Part shown: piece after piece, positions 50,169 through 58,931 of the stretch | How positions within the stretch are numbered: position 1 is the stretch's first letter | Layout: every line of letters begins with the position of its first letter | From: Luteimonas saliphila | GTDB taxonomy: Bacteria; Pseudomonadota; Gammaproteobacteria; Xanthomonadales; Xanthomonadaceae | Direction: 5' to 3' | Assembly: GCF_016774335.1 (NCBI RefSeq) | Contig: NZ_JAETWA010000026.1 | Span: 149,900-213,899 of the forward strand | DNA: 64,000 bases | Translations under genes and position numbers: made by a program | The notes under the pieces: generated by a model | Told to the model about the DNA's origin: nothing | What the model saw: the letters and a program-made list of their open reading frames with translations, nothing else | Database searches by the model: none

Positions 50169-50924
50169 ATGGCGCGATACGAACTGCTCGACAACGTAGC
50201 CCACAAGGACCTGCGCGTGGTCACGCGCTTCGGCGCAGGGGTGGCCGATCCCGCCGGCCTGGTCCCCGCCTGGCCGACCGAATTCGCCGAACTGCAGCGC
50301 GAATACCCGATCTTCCTGCGCAAGGAGGAGGGCGGTGACGGCTTTCACGCCGTCGCCCTGCTGGGCTTCGACGCCGGCGAGAACCTGTACCTGGACGGCG
50401 AGCGCTGGAACGCCACCTACCTGCCCGGCGCCATCGCGCGCGGCCCGTTCCTGATCGGTTTTCAGGAGCAGATGCAGGACGGGGCGCTGCGGCACGAACC
50501 GGTGATCCATGTCGACCTCGATCACCCGCGCGTCTCGCGCGACGGGCAAGGAGTGGCCGTGTTCCTGCCCAAGGGCGGCCACAGCCCCTACCTCGAACAC
50601 GTGATCACGGTGCTCAAGGGCATCCACGACGGCACCGAAGCGGGCCGCGCGATGTACGCATCGCTCGACGCGCTCGGGCTGATCCAGCCGCTGGAGCTGG
50701 ACCTGCGCTTCGACGACGCCCATGGCGCGCGCCTCACCGGCCTGCATGGCGTCGATCGCGAGCGCCTGGCCGCGCTGGATGCGGAGCAGTTGCACGGCCT
50801 GCACCGCGCCGGGCTGCTCGAGGGCGTGTACCTGATGCTGTCCTCGCTCTACAACATGCGCCACCTGATCGCGGAGAAGCAGCGGCGGCTGCGGGCGCAG
50901 GCCGAGGCGGAACGGGCCGGCTGA
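50169..50924 (+). CDS. SapC family protein 2
   Basis: A 251-residue SapC-like protein starting MARYELLDNVAHKDLRV. It shares PTEFAELQREYPIFLRK, ENLYLDGERWNATYLPG and VIHVDLDHPRVS with SapC1 and is clearly a paralogue. The open frame extends in frame to an ATG at 50037, directly after the terminator, but that stretch looks non-coding. It opens a second module: cupin 2 follows after five bases. The separate transcript needs its own promoter in 50037-50168, which I could not identify. Confidence 0.9.
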   Translation: MARYELLDNVAHKDLRVVTRFGAGVADPAGLVPAWPTEFAELQREYPIFLRKEEGGDGFHAVALLGFDAGENLYLDGERWNATYLPGAIARGPFLIGFQEQMQDGALRHEPVIHVDLDHPRVSRDGQGVAVFLPKGGHSPYLEHVITVLKGIHDGTEAGRAMYASLDALGLIQPLELDLRFDDAHGARLTGLHGVDRERLAALDAEQLHGLHRAGLLEGVYLMLSSLYNMRHLIAEKQRRLRAQAEAERAG

Positions 50925-50929
50925 CCGCG

Positions 50930-51952
50930 ATGGCCGGATCGCCCGCCCCGGTGCGCGAACTCGACGGCTGCCGTGCCGACGCGCTGCCGCTGCAGGCGCT
51001 GCTGGAGGGCGGCGAACCGGTGCTGCTGAAGGGCATCGCCGCCGACTGGAGCCTGGTCGAGGCCGGCCGGGAATCGCCGCAGGCGGCGATGGCGCACCTG
51101 CTAGCGCATTACAACGGCCGGCCGCTGCCCTACTCGTGGGGCCCGCCGGAGACGGCCGGGCGTCCGTTCTACACCGCCGATTTCACCCGGCTCAACACGC
51201 AGGCGCTGCGCGGCACGCTGGACGCGGTGCTGGACGAGATCGCCGCGCACCTGGACGATCCGCAGCCACCGACCCATTACGTGGCCTCGGTGCCGGTCGA
51301 CAGCGTGCTGCCGGGCCTGCGCGCGCGCAACGATTTGGATTTCGCCGCGCACGGTGTCGACGCCCCGCCGGCGATCTGGATCGGCAACCGTATCACCGCC
51401 TCCTGCCACTACGACGCGCCGGACAATATCGCCTGCTGCGCGGTCGGCCGGCGCCGCTTCACCCTGTTCCCGCCGGGGCAGATCCACAGCCTCTATCCGG
51501 GACCGCTGGATCCCACGCCGGGCGGCCAGGCGGTGAGCGTGGTCGACTTCGACGCGCCGGACTTCGAGCGTTATCCGCGCTTCCGCGAGGCGCTCGGGCA
51601 CGCGCGCAGCGTGCTGCTGGAACCCGGGGATGCGATCTTCATCCCCAGCATGTGGTGGCACCACGTGCAGGGGCTGGAACCGTTCAACGTGCTGGTCAAT
51701 TACTGGTGGAGCAGCATGCCGGCGTGGATCCCCACCCCGATGCACGCGCTCTACCACGCCATGTGGTCGATCCGCGACCGGCCCGAGCGCGAGAAACAGG
51801 CCTGGCGCGAGGTGTTCGACCATTATGTCTTCGGCCCCGCGGAGCGCGCGGGCGAACACCTGCCGGAGCCGGCGCGCAAGGCGCTGGCGCCGATCGACGA
51901 GAGCATGGCGCGCCAGCTGCGCGCCTGGCTGATCGCCAGGCTCAATCGCTGA
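50930..51952 (+). CDS. Cupin-like (JmjC/Cupin_8) protein 2, candidate Fe(II)/2OG oxygenase
   Basis: A 340-residue paralogue of cupin 1. The metal motif is HYD in ITASCHYDAPDNIACC, with distal His in IPSMWWHHVQGLEPFNVLVNYWW and the shared GRRRFTLFPPGQ. The two cupins keep the same HxD...H metal set, so both should bind iron. It is placed between SapC2 and halogenase 2 with short gaps. The substrate is unknown. Confidence 0.88.
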   Translation: MAGSPAPVRELDGCRADALPLQALLEGGEPVLLKGIAADWSLVEAGRESPQAAMAHLLAHYNGRPLPYSWGPPETAGRPFYTADFTRLNTQALRGTLDAVLDEIAAHLDDPQPPTHYVASVPVDSVLPGLRARNDLDFAAHGVDAPPAIWIGNRITASCHYDAPDNIACCAVGRRRFTLFPPGQIHSLYPGPLDPTPGGQAVSVVDFDAPDFERYPRFREALGHARSVLLEPGDAIFIPSMWWHHVQGLEPFNVLVNYWWSSMPAWIPTPMHALYHAMWSIRDRPEREKQAWREVFDHYVFGPAERAGEHLPEPARKALAPIDESMARQLRAWLIARLNR

Positions 51953-51972
51953 GCTGCGCGCCGGGAGGGCAC

Positions 51973-53553
51973 ATGGGGACATCGAGGGTGCGCAAGGTGG
52001 TCATCGTCGGGGGTGGGACCGCCGGCTGGCTGGCCGCCGCCGTGTTGGCCCACCAGTTCCGCGACCTGCTGGAGATCACCCTGGTCGAGTCCGAGCAGAT
52101 CGGCACGATCGGCGTCGGCGAATCCACGATTCCGCCGATCCGGCGCCTGCACCAGCTGCTGCAGATCGACGAACGCGAGTTCATGCGCGCCACGTCGGCC
52201 AGCTTCAAGCTGTCGATTTCGTTCGAGGACTGGCTGCGGCCGGGCCGGCAGTTCTTCCATCCCTTCGGATTCACCGGGATGGGGACCTGGGCATGCGAGT
52301 TCCACCATTTCTGGCTGGCCGCGCAGAGCCGGGGCATTCAGACCGCGCTCGCCGAATTCAGCCTGGAGGCGGTGGCTTCGCGCGAACGGCGCTTCCTGCT
52401 GTCCGGACAGCGCGAAGCCGGCGCGGGCGAATGGACGACACGCTTGGCGCGCTCGTCGGGCCAGGCCGAGCTGACCTATGCCTACCACCTGGACGCCGGC
52501 CTGTATGCGCGTTTCCTGCGGCGCTTCGCGGAAGGTTTCGGGCTGCGGCGTGTCGAGGGTCGGATCGCCGAGGTGGCGTTGCACCCGGAGTCGGGCTTCG
52601 TCGAATCGCTGCGGCTCGACGATGGACGCAGCATCGATGGCGACCTGTTCATCGATTGCAGCGGTTTCAGGGGGCTACTGATCGAGCAGGCGCTCCAGAC
52701 CGGCTACGAGGACTGGACCCACTGGCTTCCCTGCGACCGCGCGGTGGCGCTGCAGACCCGGCTCGAAGGGCCTGCGGTGCCGTACACGCGCGCGATCGCG
52801 CACGAAGCCGGGTGGCGCTGGCAGATTCCGCTCCAGCACCGCATCGGCAACGGCTGGGTGTATTCGAGCCGGCACATGTCCGACGACGAGGCGCGCCGGC
52901 GCCTGCTGCGCGAAGCCAGCGGAACGCCGGTCCGCGATCCGGTGGTCGTGCCGTTCACGACCGGCCGGCGGCGCCTGGCGTGGAACCGGAACGTGGTGGC
53001 GATGGGCCTGTCGAGCGGCTTCGTCGAACCGCTGGAATCGACCAGCATCCACATGATCGCCGCCGCCGCGGTGCGCCTGGTGCAGATGTTCCCGATGGAA
53101 GGGATCGCCCCGGAGATGGTCGAGCGCTACAACGCCATCAGCCGCCACGAGATGGAGGACGTGCGCGACTTCATCATCCTGCACTACCACGCCAATGCAC
53201 GCGACGAGCCGCTGTGGCGCGAGTGCCGGGAGATGGTGGTGCCCGATTCGCTGGCGGAGCGCATCGCGCTGTTCCGCGAGCGCGCCCATGTCTGGCAGGA
53301 CGAGGGCGACCTGTTCCGGACGGACTCCTGGCTGCACGTGATGCTGGGGCAGGGCATCGCACCGCGCCAGTTCCATCCGCTCGCGCTGGCGCTGCCCGAA
53401 AACGAGATCCGGCGCCTGTTCGATGCGGTGCGCCAGCCGATCCGCAGTGCGGTGCAGGCGATGCCGCCGCATCCGGAGTTTGTCCGCCACTACTGCCCCG
53501 CGGATGCGTCGGTGTGGCCGGCGCCAGCAGCGCCCACGAAGGTGGACGCATGA
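51973..53553 (+). CDS. Flavin-dependent tryptophan-halogenase-like protein 2
   Basis: A 526-residue halogenase homologue. FAD motif GGGTAGW (13-19), Lys79 in SFKLSISFEDW at the position of PrnA Lys79, signature WRWQIP (281-286), and Glu355 in EPLESTSIHM. The residue after Thr357 is Ser where PrnA has Gly. HHFWLAAQS and NAISRHEMEDVRDFIILHYHA are family features. GGGAGGGC precedes the ATG. It is followed 60 bases later by a closely related paralogue, so the pair arose by tandem duplication. All catalytic residues are present. Confidence 0.9.
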   Translation: MGTSRVRKVVIVGGGTAGWLAAAVLAHQFRDLLEITLVESEQIGTIGVGESTIPPIRRLHQLLQIDEREFMRATSASFKLSISFEDWLRPGRQFFHPFGFTGMGTWACEFHHFWLAAQSRGIQTALAEFSLEAVASRERRFLLSGQREAGAGEWTTRLARSSGQAELTYAYHLDAGLYARFLRRFAEGFGLRRVEGRIAEVALHPESGFVESLRLDDGRSIDGDLFIDCSGFRGLLIEQALQTGYEDWTHWLPCDRAVALQTRLEGPAVPYTRAIAHEAGWRWQIPLQHRIGNGWVYSSRHMSDDEARRRLLREASGTPVRDPVVVPFTTGRRRLAWNRNVVAMGLSSGFVEPLESTSIHMIAAAAVRLVQMFPMEGIAPEMVERYNAISRHEMEDVRDFIILHYHANARDEPLWRECREMVVPDSLAERIALFRERAHVWQDEGDLFRTDSWLHVMLGQGIAPRQFHPLALALPENEIRRLFDAVRQPIRSAVQAMPPHPEFVRHYCPADASVWPAPAAPTKVDA

Positions 53554-53613
53554 GGCGCGTGGCGTTCCGCCGCGGCGCAGAAGCAGCAGAGCATTGACCA
53601 GGGAGAGGAAGCG

Positions 53614-55254
53614 TTGGACGAAGTGAAGCGCGGGATCCGCAAGGTGGTGATCGCCGGTGGCGGCACGGCGGGCTGGGTGGCGGCGTGCGCGCTGACCCAC
53701 CAGTTCCGCGACCTGCTCGAGGTGACCCTGGTGGAGTCCGAACAGATCGGCACCGTGGGCGTGGGCGAATCGACGATCCCCACCATCCGCACCTTCCACC
53801 GCCTGCTCGGGATCGACGAGCGCGAGTTCATGAGTTCGGTGGCCGCGAGCTTCAAGCTCTCGATCTCGTTCGAAAACTGGCTGCGCCCCGGGCAACGCTA
53901 TATCCATCCCTTCGGCCTGACCGGGCTGGGCACCTGGGCCTGCGAGTTCCACCACTTCTGGCTCGACAGCCTGCGCCGCGGCATGACCTCCGAACTGGGC
54001 GACTTCTGCCTGGAGACGGTGGCCTCGCGGGTGGACCGTTTTTCTCTGCCGGGCCACCAAGTGGGCGGCGCGCAGCAGTGGTCGACGCGCTGGACGAACC
54101 AGGGCATGGCACCGGAGCGGCTGGAGGTCAACTATGCCTACCACTTCGATGCCGGGCTCTACGCGGCATACATGCGCGAGCGCGCCGAGCGCCAGGGCTT
54201 GGTGCGCATCGAGGGCAAGATCCAGCAGGTGCGCCAGCACCCGGGGACCGGCTACGTCGAGGCGCTGGTGCTGGAGAACGGCACCGTGCTGGAAGGCGAC
54301 CTGTTCATCGACTGCACCGGCGGCCGCGCGGTGCTCAGCGAGCAGGCGCTGGGCACCGGCTACGAGGACTGGAACCACTGGCTGCCGAGCAACCGGGCGG
54401 TGGCGCTGCAGACCGAGGCCGACGGCCCGGCGGTGCCCTACACCCGCGCCATCGCGCACGAGGCCGGCTGGCACTGGAAGATCGCGCTGCAGCACCGGAT
54501 CGGCTGCGGCATCGTGTTCTCCGACGCGCACATGTCCGACGACGCGGCGACCGCCAGGCTGCTCGCCGAGAATCCCGCGAAACCACTCCGCGACCCCTGG
54601 ATCATCCCGTTCCGCACCGGGCGCCGGCGCAAGGCCTGGAACAAGAACGTGATCGCGCTGGGCCTGGCCAGCGGCTTCATTGAGCCGCTGGAGTCGACCA
54701 GCATCCACCTCACCCTGAGCGGGGTGGCGCGGCTGCTGAAGCTGTTCCCGGCCGACGGCATCGACGAGTCGATGGTGCAGCGCTACAACGACATCAGCCG
54801 CGCCGAGATGGAGCACGTGCGCGACTTCATCATCCTGCACTACCACCTCAACCAGCGCGACGAACCGATGTGGCGACAGGTGCGGCACATGGAACTGCCG
54901 GCCGACCTCGCCCACCGCATTCAGATGTTCCGCGACCGCGCGCACGTGCTGCAGGGCGAGGACGAGCTGTTCCGGATCGATTCGTGGACCCACTGCATGC
55001 TGGGCCAGGGCGTGGTGCCCACGACGCACCATCCGCTGACCCGCGCGCTGCCCGACGATGCGATGCAGCGCCTGTTCGACGGCATCCGCCAGCCTATCGA
55101 GCGCACGGTGGCGGCGATGCCGAGCCACCAGCAGTTCCTCGACAGCTACTGCAAGGCACCGCCCTCGGCCTGGGAACTGATGTACGAAAGGGCGCGCGCG
55201 CATGCGCGGGTGACCGGCACGATCGCGGGCGTGGACGGCGGGCTGGCCCGGTGA
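53614..55254 (+). CDS. Flavin-dependent tryptophan-halogenase-like protein 3 (altered signature)
   Basis: A 546-residue paralogue of halogenase 2. GGGTAGW (15-21), Lys81 in SFKLSISFENW and Glu360 in EPLESTSIHL are kept, but the WxWxIP signature reads WHWKIA (286-291), with Ala replacing Pro. The start is TTG at 53614 with a strong GGGAGAGG site eight bases upstream, and no better start exists. Overall conservation suggests function rather than decay; it may be a subfunctionalised enzyme. It is followed after seven bases by the DUF6445 gene. Confidence 0.88.
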   Translation: MDEVKRGIRKVVIAGGGTAGWVAACALTHQFRDLLEVTLVESEQIGTVGVGESTIPTIRTFHRLLGIDEREFMSSVAASFKLSISFENWLRPGQRYIHPFGLTGLGTWACEFHHFWLDSLRRGMTSELGDFCLETVASRVDRFSLPGHQVGGAQQWSTRWTNQGMAPERLEVNYAYHFDAGLYAAYMRERAERQGLVRIEGKIQQVRQHPGTGYVEALVLENGTVLEGDLFIDCTGGRAVLSEQALGTGYEDWNHWLPSNRAVALQTEADGPAVPYTRAIAHEAGWHWKIALQHRIGCGIVFSDAHMSDDAATARLLAENPAKPLRDPWIIPFRTGRRRKAWNKNVIALGLASGFIEPLESTSIHLTLSGVARLLKLFPADGIDESMVQRYNDISRAEMEHVRDFIILHYHLNQRDEPMWRQVRHMELPADLAHRIQMFRDRAHVLQGEDELFRIDSWTHCMLGQGVVPTTHHPLTRALPDDAMQRLFDGIRQPIERTVAAMPSHQQFLDSYCKAPPSAWELMYERARAHARVTGTIAGVDGGLAR

Positions 55255-55261
55255 GACCGCG

Positions 55262-55960
55262 GTGCTGATCCAGACGCATCCCGGCCTGCGGCTGCAGGCG
55301 CGTCGTATCGGCGTCGAGGGCGCGCCGCTGCTGGTCATCGACCAGGCGGTGGCCGACCCCGACCGGCTGGTGCGCAAGGCCGCGCGCGGCCACTTCACCG
55401 CGCAGGGCGCGATGTTCCCCGGGCTGCGCATCCGCGCGCCGCTCTCATACGAGGTGTTCCTGGAGCAGCTGATCCGGCCGCTGCTGGCCGAGCATTTCGG
55501 CCTGCCGGCGAGGGCGCGCTTCGCCTTCCCCATGTGCCACTACTCGCTGGTCACCCTGCCGCCAGAGCGGCTGGCGTTCCTGCAGCGCGTTCCGCACATC
55601 GATTCTGTACAGGGCAACGGCTTGGCCACCGTGCACTACCTGTTCCGCGCCGACTGGGGCGGCACCGCGTTCTACCGCCACCGCGCGACCGGGTTCGAGT
55701 CGGTCGACGAGTCCCGCAGCCTGGCCTACTTCTCTGCGCTCGAGCAGGAGAGCGGGCGCGAGGATGCGACCGATGGCTACATCCGCGGCGATTCGCCGCT
55801 GTTCGAGCGTGTCGACGCGGTCGAAGGCGTGTTCAACCGCCTGGTCGTGTACCGGCGCAATTCACTGCATTCGGGCGACATCGACAATGCCCGCATCCCG
55901 CCCGCCGATGCGCTGACCGGGCGGCTGTCGATCAACAGTTTCATCGACGTCGTCGCCTGA
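55262..55960 (+). CDS. DUF6445 protein, predicted 2OG-Fe(II) oxygenase fold
   Basis: A 232-residue protein starting at GTG (55262). It shows a prolyl-hydroxylase-like metal set: H-x-D in VPHIDSVQGNGLATVHYLF, a distal His in NSLHSGDI, and a downstream Arg in LTGRLSINSFID that could bind 2-oxoglutarate. It is the last gene of the SapC2 module; homologues travel with SapC/halogenase genes. The family assignment is from memory, and the metal set is my reading of the sequence. The substrate is unknown. Confidence 0.75.
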   Translation: MLIQTHPGLRLQARRIGVEGAPLLVIDQAVADPDRLVRKAARGHFTAQGAMFPGLRIRAPLSYEVFLEQLIRPLLAEHFGLPARARFAFPMCHYSLVTLPPERLAFLQRVPHIDSVQGNGLATVHYLFRADWGGTAFYRHRATGFESVDESRSLAYFSALEQESGREDATDGYIRGDSPLFERVDAVEGVFNRLVVYRRNSLHSGDIDNARIPPADALTGRLSINSFIDVVA

Positions 55961-56005
55961 ACGCGGCGCCGTGGCACGTCGCGGAGGGTGCGACGCCCGG
56001 TCGCG

Positions 56006-56011
56006 TAAAAT
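56006..56011 (+). promoter_or_regulatory. TAAAAT -10-like box six bases before the uvrD ATG
   Basis: TAAAAT at 56006-56011 lies six bases before the ATG at 56018, with no ribosome site between. Initiation at the ATG itself would give a leaderless mRNA. polA has the same geometry (TAGAAT, six bases, ATG). Confidence 0.45.
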
Positions 56012-56017
56012 GCGGCG

Positions 56018-58198
56018 ATGGATGTTTCCCACCTGATCGACGGGCTCAACCCGGCCCAGCGCGAAGCCGTGACCGCCCCGCCGGGGCACTACCTGGTCCT
56101 CGCCGGAGCCGGCAGCGGCAAGACCCGCGTCCTCACCCATCGCATCGCCTGGCTGAACGAGGTGGTCGGAGTGCCGGTGCACGGCATCTTCGCCGTCACC
56201 TTCACCAACAAGGCCGCCGGCGAGATGCGCCACCGCGCAGATGCGCTGCTGCGGCACGGTTCGCGCGGGCTGTGGATCGGCACCTTCCACGGCCTCGCGC
56301 ACCGCCTGCTGCGCCTGCACTGGCAGGACGCGAAACTGCCCGAGGGCTTCCAGATCCTCGACAGCGACGACCAGCTGCGCCTGGTCAAGCGCGTGGTGCA
56401 GCAGCTGGAGTTCGACGAGGCGCGCTTCCCGCCGCGGCAGATCGCCTGGTGGATCAACGCGCAGAAGGACGAGGGCCGCCGGCCGCAGCACATCCAGTCG
56501 GCCGGCGACGAGTGGTCGCAGGTGATGCTGAAGAGCTACGCGCTGTACCAGGAGCGCTGCGACCGCGCCGGGCTGGTGGATTTCGCCGAGATCCTGCTGC
56601 GCGCGCACGAGCTACTGCGCGACACGCCCGCGCTGCTGGCGCACTACCGCCAGCGCTTCGGCCAGCTGCTGGTCGACGAGTTCCAGGACACCAACGGCGT
56701 GCAGTACGGCTTCGTGCGGTTGCTGGCCGGCGACACCGGCCAGGTGTTCGTGGTCGGCGACGACGACCAGTCGATCTACGGCTGGCGCGGCGCCAAGGTC
56801 GAGAACATGCAGCGCTTCCTGCGCGACTATCCGGGCGCCCACACCATCCGCCTGGAGCAGAACTACCGCTCCAGCGCGAACATCCTGGGCGCGGCCAACG
56901 CGGTGATCGCGCACAACCCCGATCGCCTGGGCAAGCAGCTGTGGACCGACAGCGGCGAAGGCGAGCCGATCGATCTGTACGCGGCCTACAACGAGATCGA
57001 CGAAGCGCGCTTCGTGGTCGAGCGCATCGCGCAGTGGGTGCAGGGCGGCGGCAGTCATGGCGACTGCGCGGTGCTCTACCGCAGCAACGCCCAGTCGCGC
57101 GCGTTCGAGGAGACCCTGCTGGCCGAGCAGGTGCCCTACCGGGTCTACGGCGGCGTGCGCTTCTTCGAGCGCGCGGAAGTGAAGGACACCCTGGCCTATC
57201 TGCGGCTGGTGGCCAACCGGGCCGACGACGCGGCGTTCGAGCGCGCGGTCAACACCCCCACGCGCGGCATCGGCGATCGCACGCTCGACGAGGTGCGGCG
57301 CGAGGCGCGTGCGGCGGCCGTCTCGTTGTGGCAGGCCTCGCTGCGCGTGCAGCAGGGCAATGCGCTGGCCGGTCGCGCGCGCAACGCGCTGGCCACGTTC
57401 CACGCGCTGGTCGACGCGATCGCGGGCGAGGTGGCCGAGCTGCCGCTGAAGGACAAGATCGACCACGTCCTGCTGCGCTCGGGCCTGCGCGTGCACTACA
57501 CCAACGAATCCAAGGGCGCGGCCGATTCGCGCGTGGACAACCTCGACGAGCTGGTCTCGGTGGCCTCGCGCTTCGTCAAGGGCGACGAGGAGGATGCGGC
57601 GCAACTGTCGGAGCTGGTCGCGTTCCTCGCCTACGCCGCGCTCGAGGCCGGCGAGGGCCAGGCGCAGGCCGGCGAGGACGGCGTGCAGCTGATGAGCCTG
57701 CACAGTGCCAAGGGCCTGGAGTTCCCGCTGGTGTTCCTGGCCGGCATGGAGGAAGGCCTGTTCCCGAACGCGCGCTCGATCGAGGAGAGCGGGCGGCTGG
57801 AGGAGGAACGGCGCCTGGCCTACGTCGGCATCACCCGCGCGCGGCAGAAGCTGGTGCTCAGCTATGCCGAGTCGCGGCGCCTGCACGGCCAGGACATGTA
57901 CGGCGTGCCGTCGCGCTTCCTGCGGGAAATTCCGTCATCGTTGCTGCACGAGGTGCGGCCGCGGGTGCAGGTGTCGCGCCCGGCGTTCGCGCCGCGCCCG
58001 CGCCGCGACTGGGGCCATGCGTCGCTGGAGGAATCGCCCGGATTGAAGCTCGGCCAGAACGTCGCCCATGCGAAGTTCGGCTCCGGCGTGGTCACCGACA
58101 TCGAGGGCAGCGGCGCGCATGCGCGGGTGCAGGTGAACTTCGACGATGCCGGTTCGAAGTGGCTGGTGCTGGCGTACGCCAACCTGACGCCCGCGTAG
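56018..58198 (+). CDS. uvrD: DNA helicase II (UvrD)
   Basis: A 726-residue SF1A helicase for nucleotide-excision and mismatch repair. Q-motif LNPAQREAV, Walker A GAGSGKT (30-36), Ia TFTNKAAGEM, DEFQDT (220-225), GDDDQSIYGWRGA, QNYRSS, and YVGITRAR are all present. The C-terminal tail ends with a Tudor-like RNA-polymerase-binding segment (GQNVAHAKFGSGVV...), which separates UvrD from Rep. Transcription may start at the ATG (see the TAAAAT box). It is convergent with a small conserved gene. Confidence 0.95.
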   Translation: MDVSHLIDGLNPAQREAVTAPPGHYLVLAGAGSGKTRVLTHRIAWLNEVVGVPVHGIFAVTFTNKAAGEMRHRADALLRHGSRGLWIGTFHGLAHRLLRLHWQDAKLPEGFQILDSDDQLRLVKRVVQQLEFDEARFPPRQIAWWINAQKDEGRRPQHIQSAGDEWSQVMLKSYALYQERCDRAGLVDFAEILLRAHELLRDTPALLAHYRQRFGQLLVDEFQDTNGVQYGFVRLLAGDTGQVFVVGDDDQSIYGWRGAKVENMQRFLRDYPGAHTIRLEQNYRSSANILGAANAVIAHNPDRLGKQLWTDSGEGEPIDLYAAYNEIDEARFVVERIAQWVQGGGSHGDCAVLYRSNAQSRAFEETLLAEQVPYRVYGGVRFFERAEVKDTLAYLRLVANRADDAAFERAVNTPTRGIGDRTLDEVRREARAAAVSLWQASLRVQQGNALAGRARNALATFHALVDAIAGEVAELPLKDKIDHVLLRSGLRVHYTNESKGAADSRVDNLDELVSVASRFVKGDEEDAAQLSELVAFLAYAALEAGEGQAQAGEDGVQLMSLHSAKGLEFPLVFLAGMEEGLFPNARSIEESGRLEEERRLAYVGITRARQKLVLSYAESRRLHGQDMYGVPSRFLREIPSSLLHEVRPRVQVSRPAFAPRPRRDWGHASLEESPGLKLGQNVAHAKFGSGVVTDIEGSGAHARVQVNFDDAGSKWLVLAYANLTPA

Positions 58199-58448
58199 GC
58201 GAACGTCTGCTCCTGCCGCAGCACCGGTCGGCGGTGCGCGGTGCGCACGTGGGCCGCCAGGAGACAATCCTCGCTGCAAGCACCGACCCGGGACCGCGCG
58301 GCTGCCCAGGCACGTGCCGCATCGTGCCGGCGGTCGGATCCGGGGCGGGATGCGCACGCAGCCGGAGCCCTGCATGTAATGGCGCACGACGGGAGAACGG
58401 GCGCGCGCTGCTGGATCGTCGAACTCGCGCCCGCACCCCTGTAGGGCG

Positions 58449-58691
58449 TCAATCGCGGATGGGGAAGTCGGGCTCCTCCAGCGTGCCGTCCCCGCGCAGC
58501 ACGGCATGGCGCTTGCCCTCGCGATCGATCACCACCGGGATCGGCTCTTGGAACATCGACCGACGCACGAACCTCAGCGTCCAGCGGAACTGTTCCAGCG
58601 TCTCCAGCGCCGTCAGTTGCGCCGGCGTCAGCCCGGCGCGCAGTGCGGCCGGATCCCCGGGCTGCTGGCTGCGTCGCTCGCGTCCGTACAT
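58449..58691 (-). CDS. Conserved small protein of Xanthomonadaceae
   Basis: An 80-residue soluble protein with LTALETLEQFRWTLRFVRR in the middle and PVVIDREGKRHAVLRGDGTL near the end. I recall similar small proteins in Xanthomonas, with high conservation of the LETLEQFRW and FVRR motifs, but no function is known. It starts at the ATG at 58691; the longer frame upstream (to 59900) is a shadow of gnd. It is convergent with uvrD. The spacers on either side (58199-58448 and 58692-58931) show nothing recognisable. Confidence 0.7.
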   Translation of the reverse strand: MYGRERRSQQPGDPAALRAGLTPAQLTALETLEQFRWTLRFVRRSMFQEPIPVVIDREGKRHAVLRGDGTLEEPDFPIRD

Positions 58692-58931
58692 GCCGCGGTC
58701 CCGGGTGGTGACATCGCGTCGAGTGTGACGCGACGCGCCTGCAGGTCGCGTGAAACGCGGGGCGGTGGCGTGGCGCGCGCGCTCGGGCGTGTGGTGGCGT
58801 ACGCCGTCCCCCGGACCGGTGCATCGGGCCGCATGCATGGGATGCACAGGTTGCCGGATGGAACCACGGGCAGGCAGCGCATCGTGCATCATGCGCCGTA
58901 GGCGATCGGCGGATGCGATGAGGAGCAAGCC

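Noticed and set aside
52675-55533. A 952-codon minus-strand frame opposite halogenases 2 and 3
   Set aside because: Antisense shadow; no conserved motif, while the plus strand has intact catalytic residues.
55534-58728. A 1064-codon plus-strand frame overlapping DUF6445 and uvrD
   Set aside because: Out-of-frame Arg/Ala/Pro-rich translation of uvrD; the correct frame has all helicase motifs.
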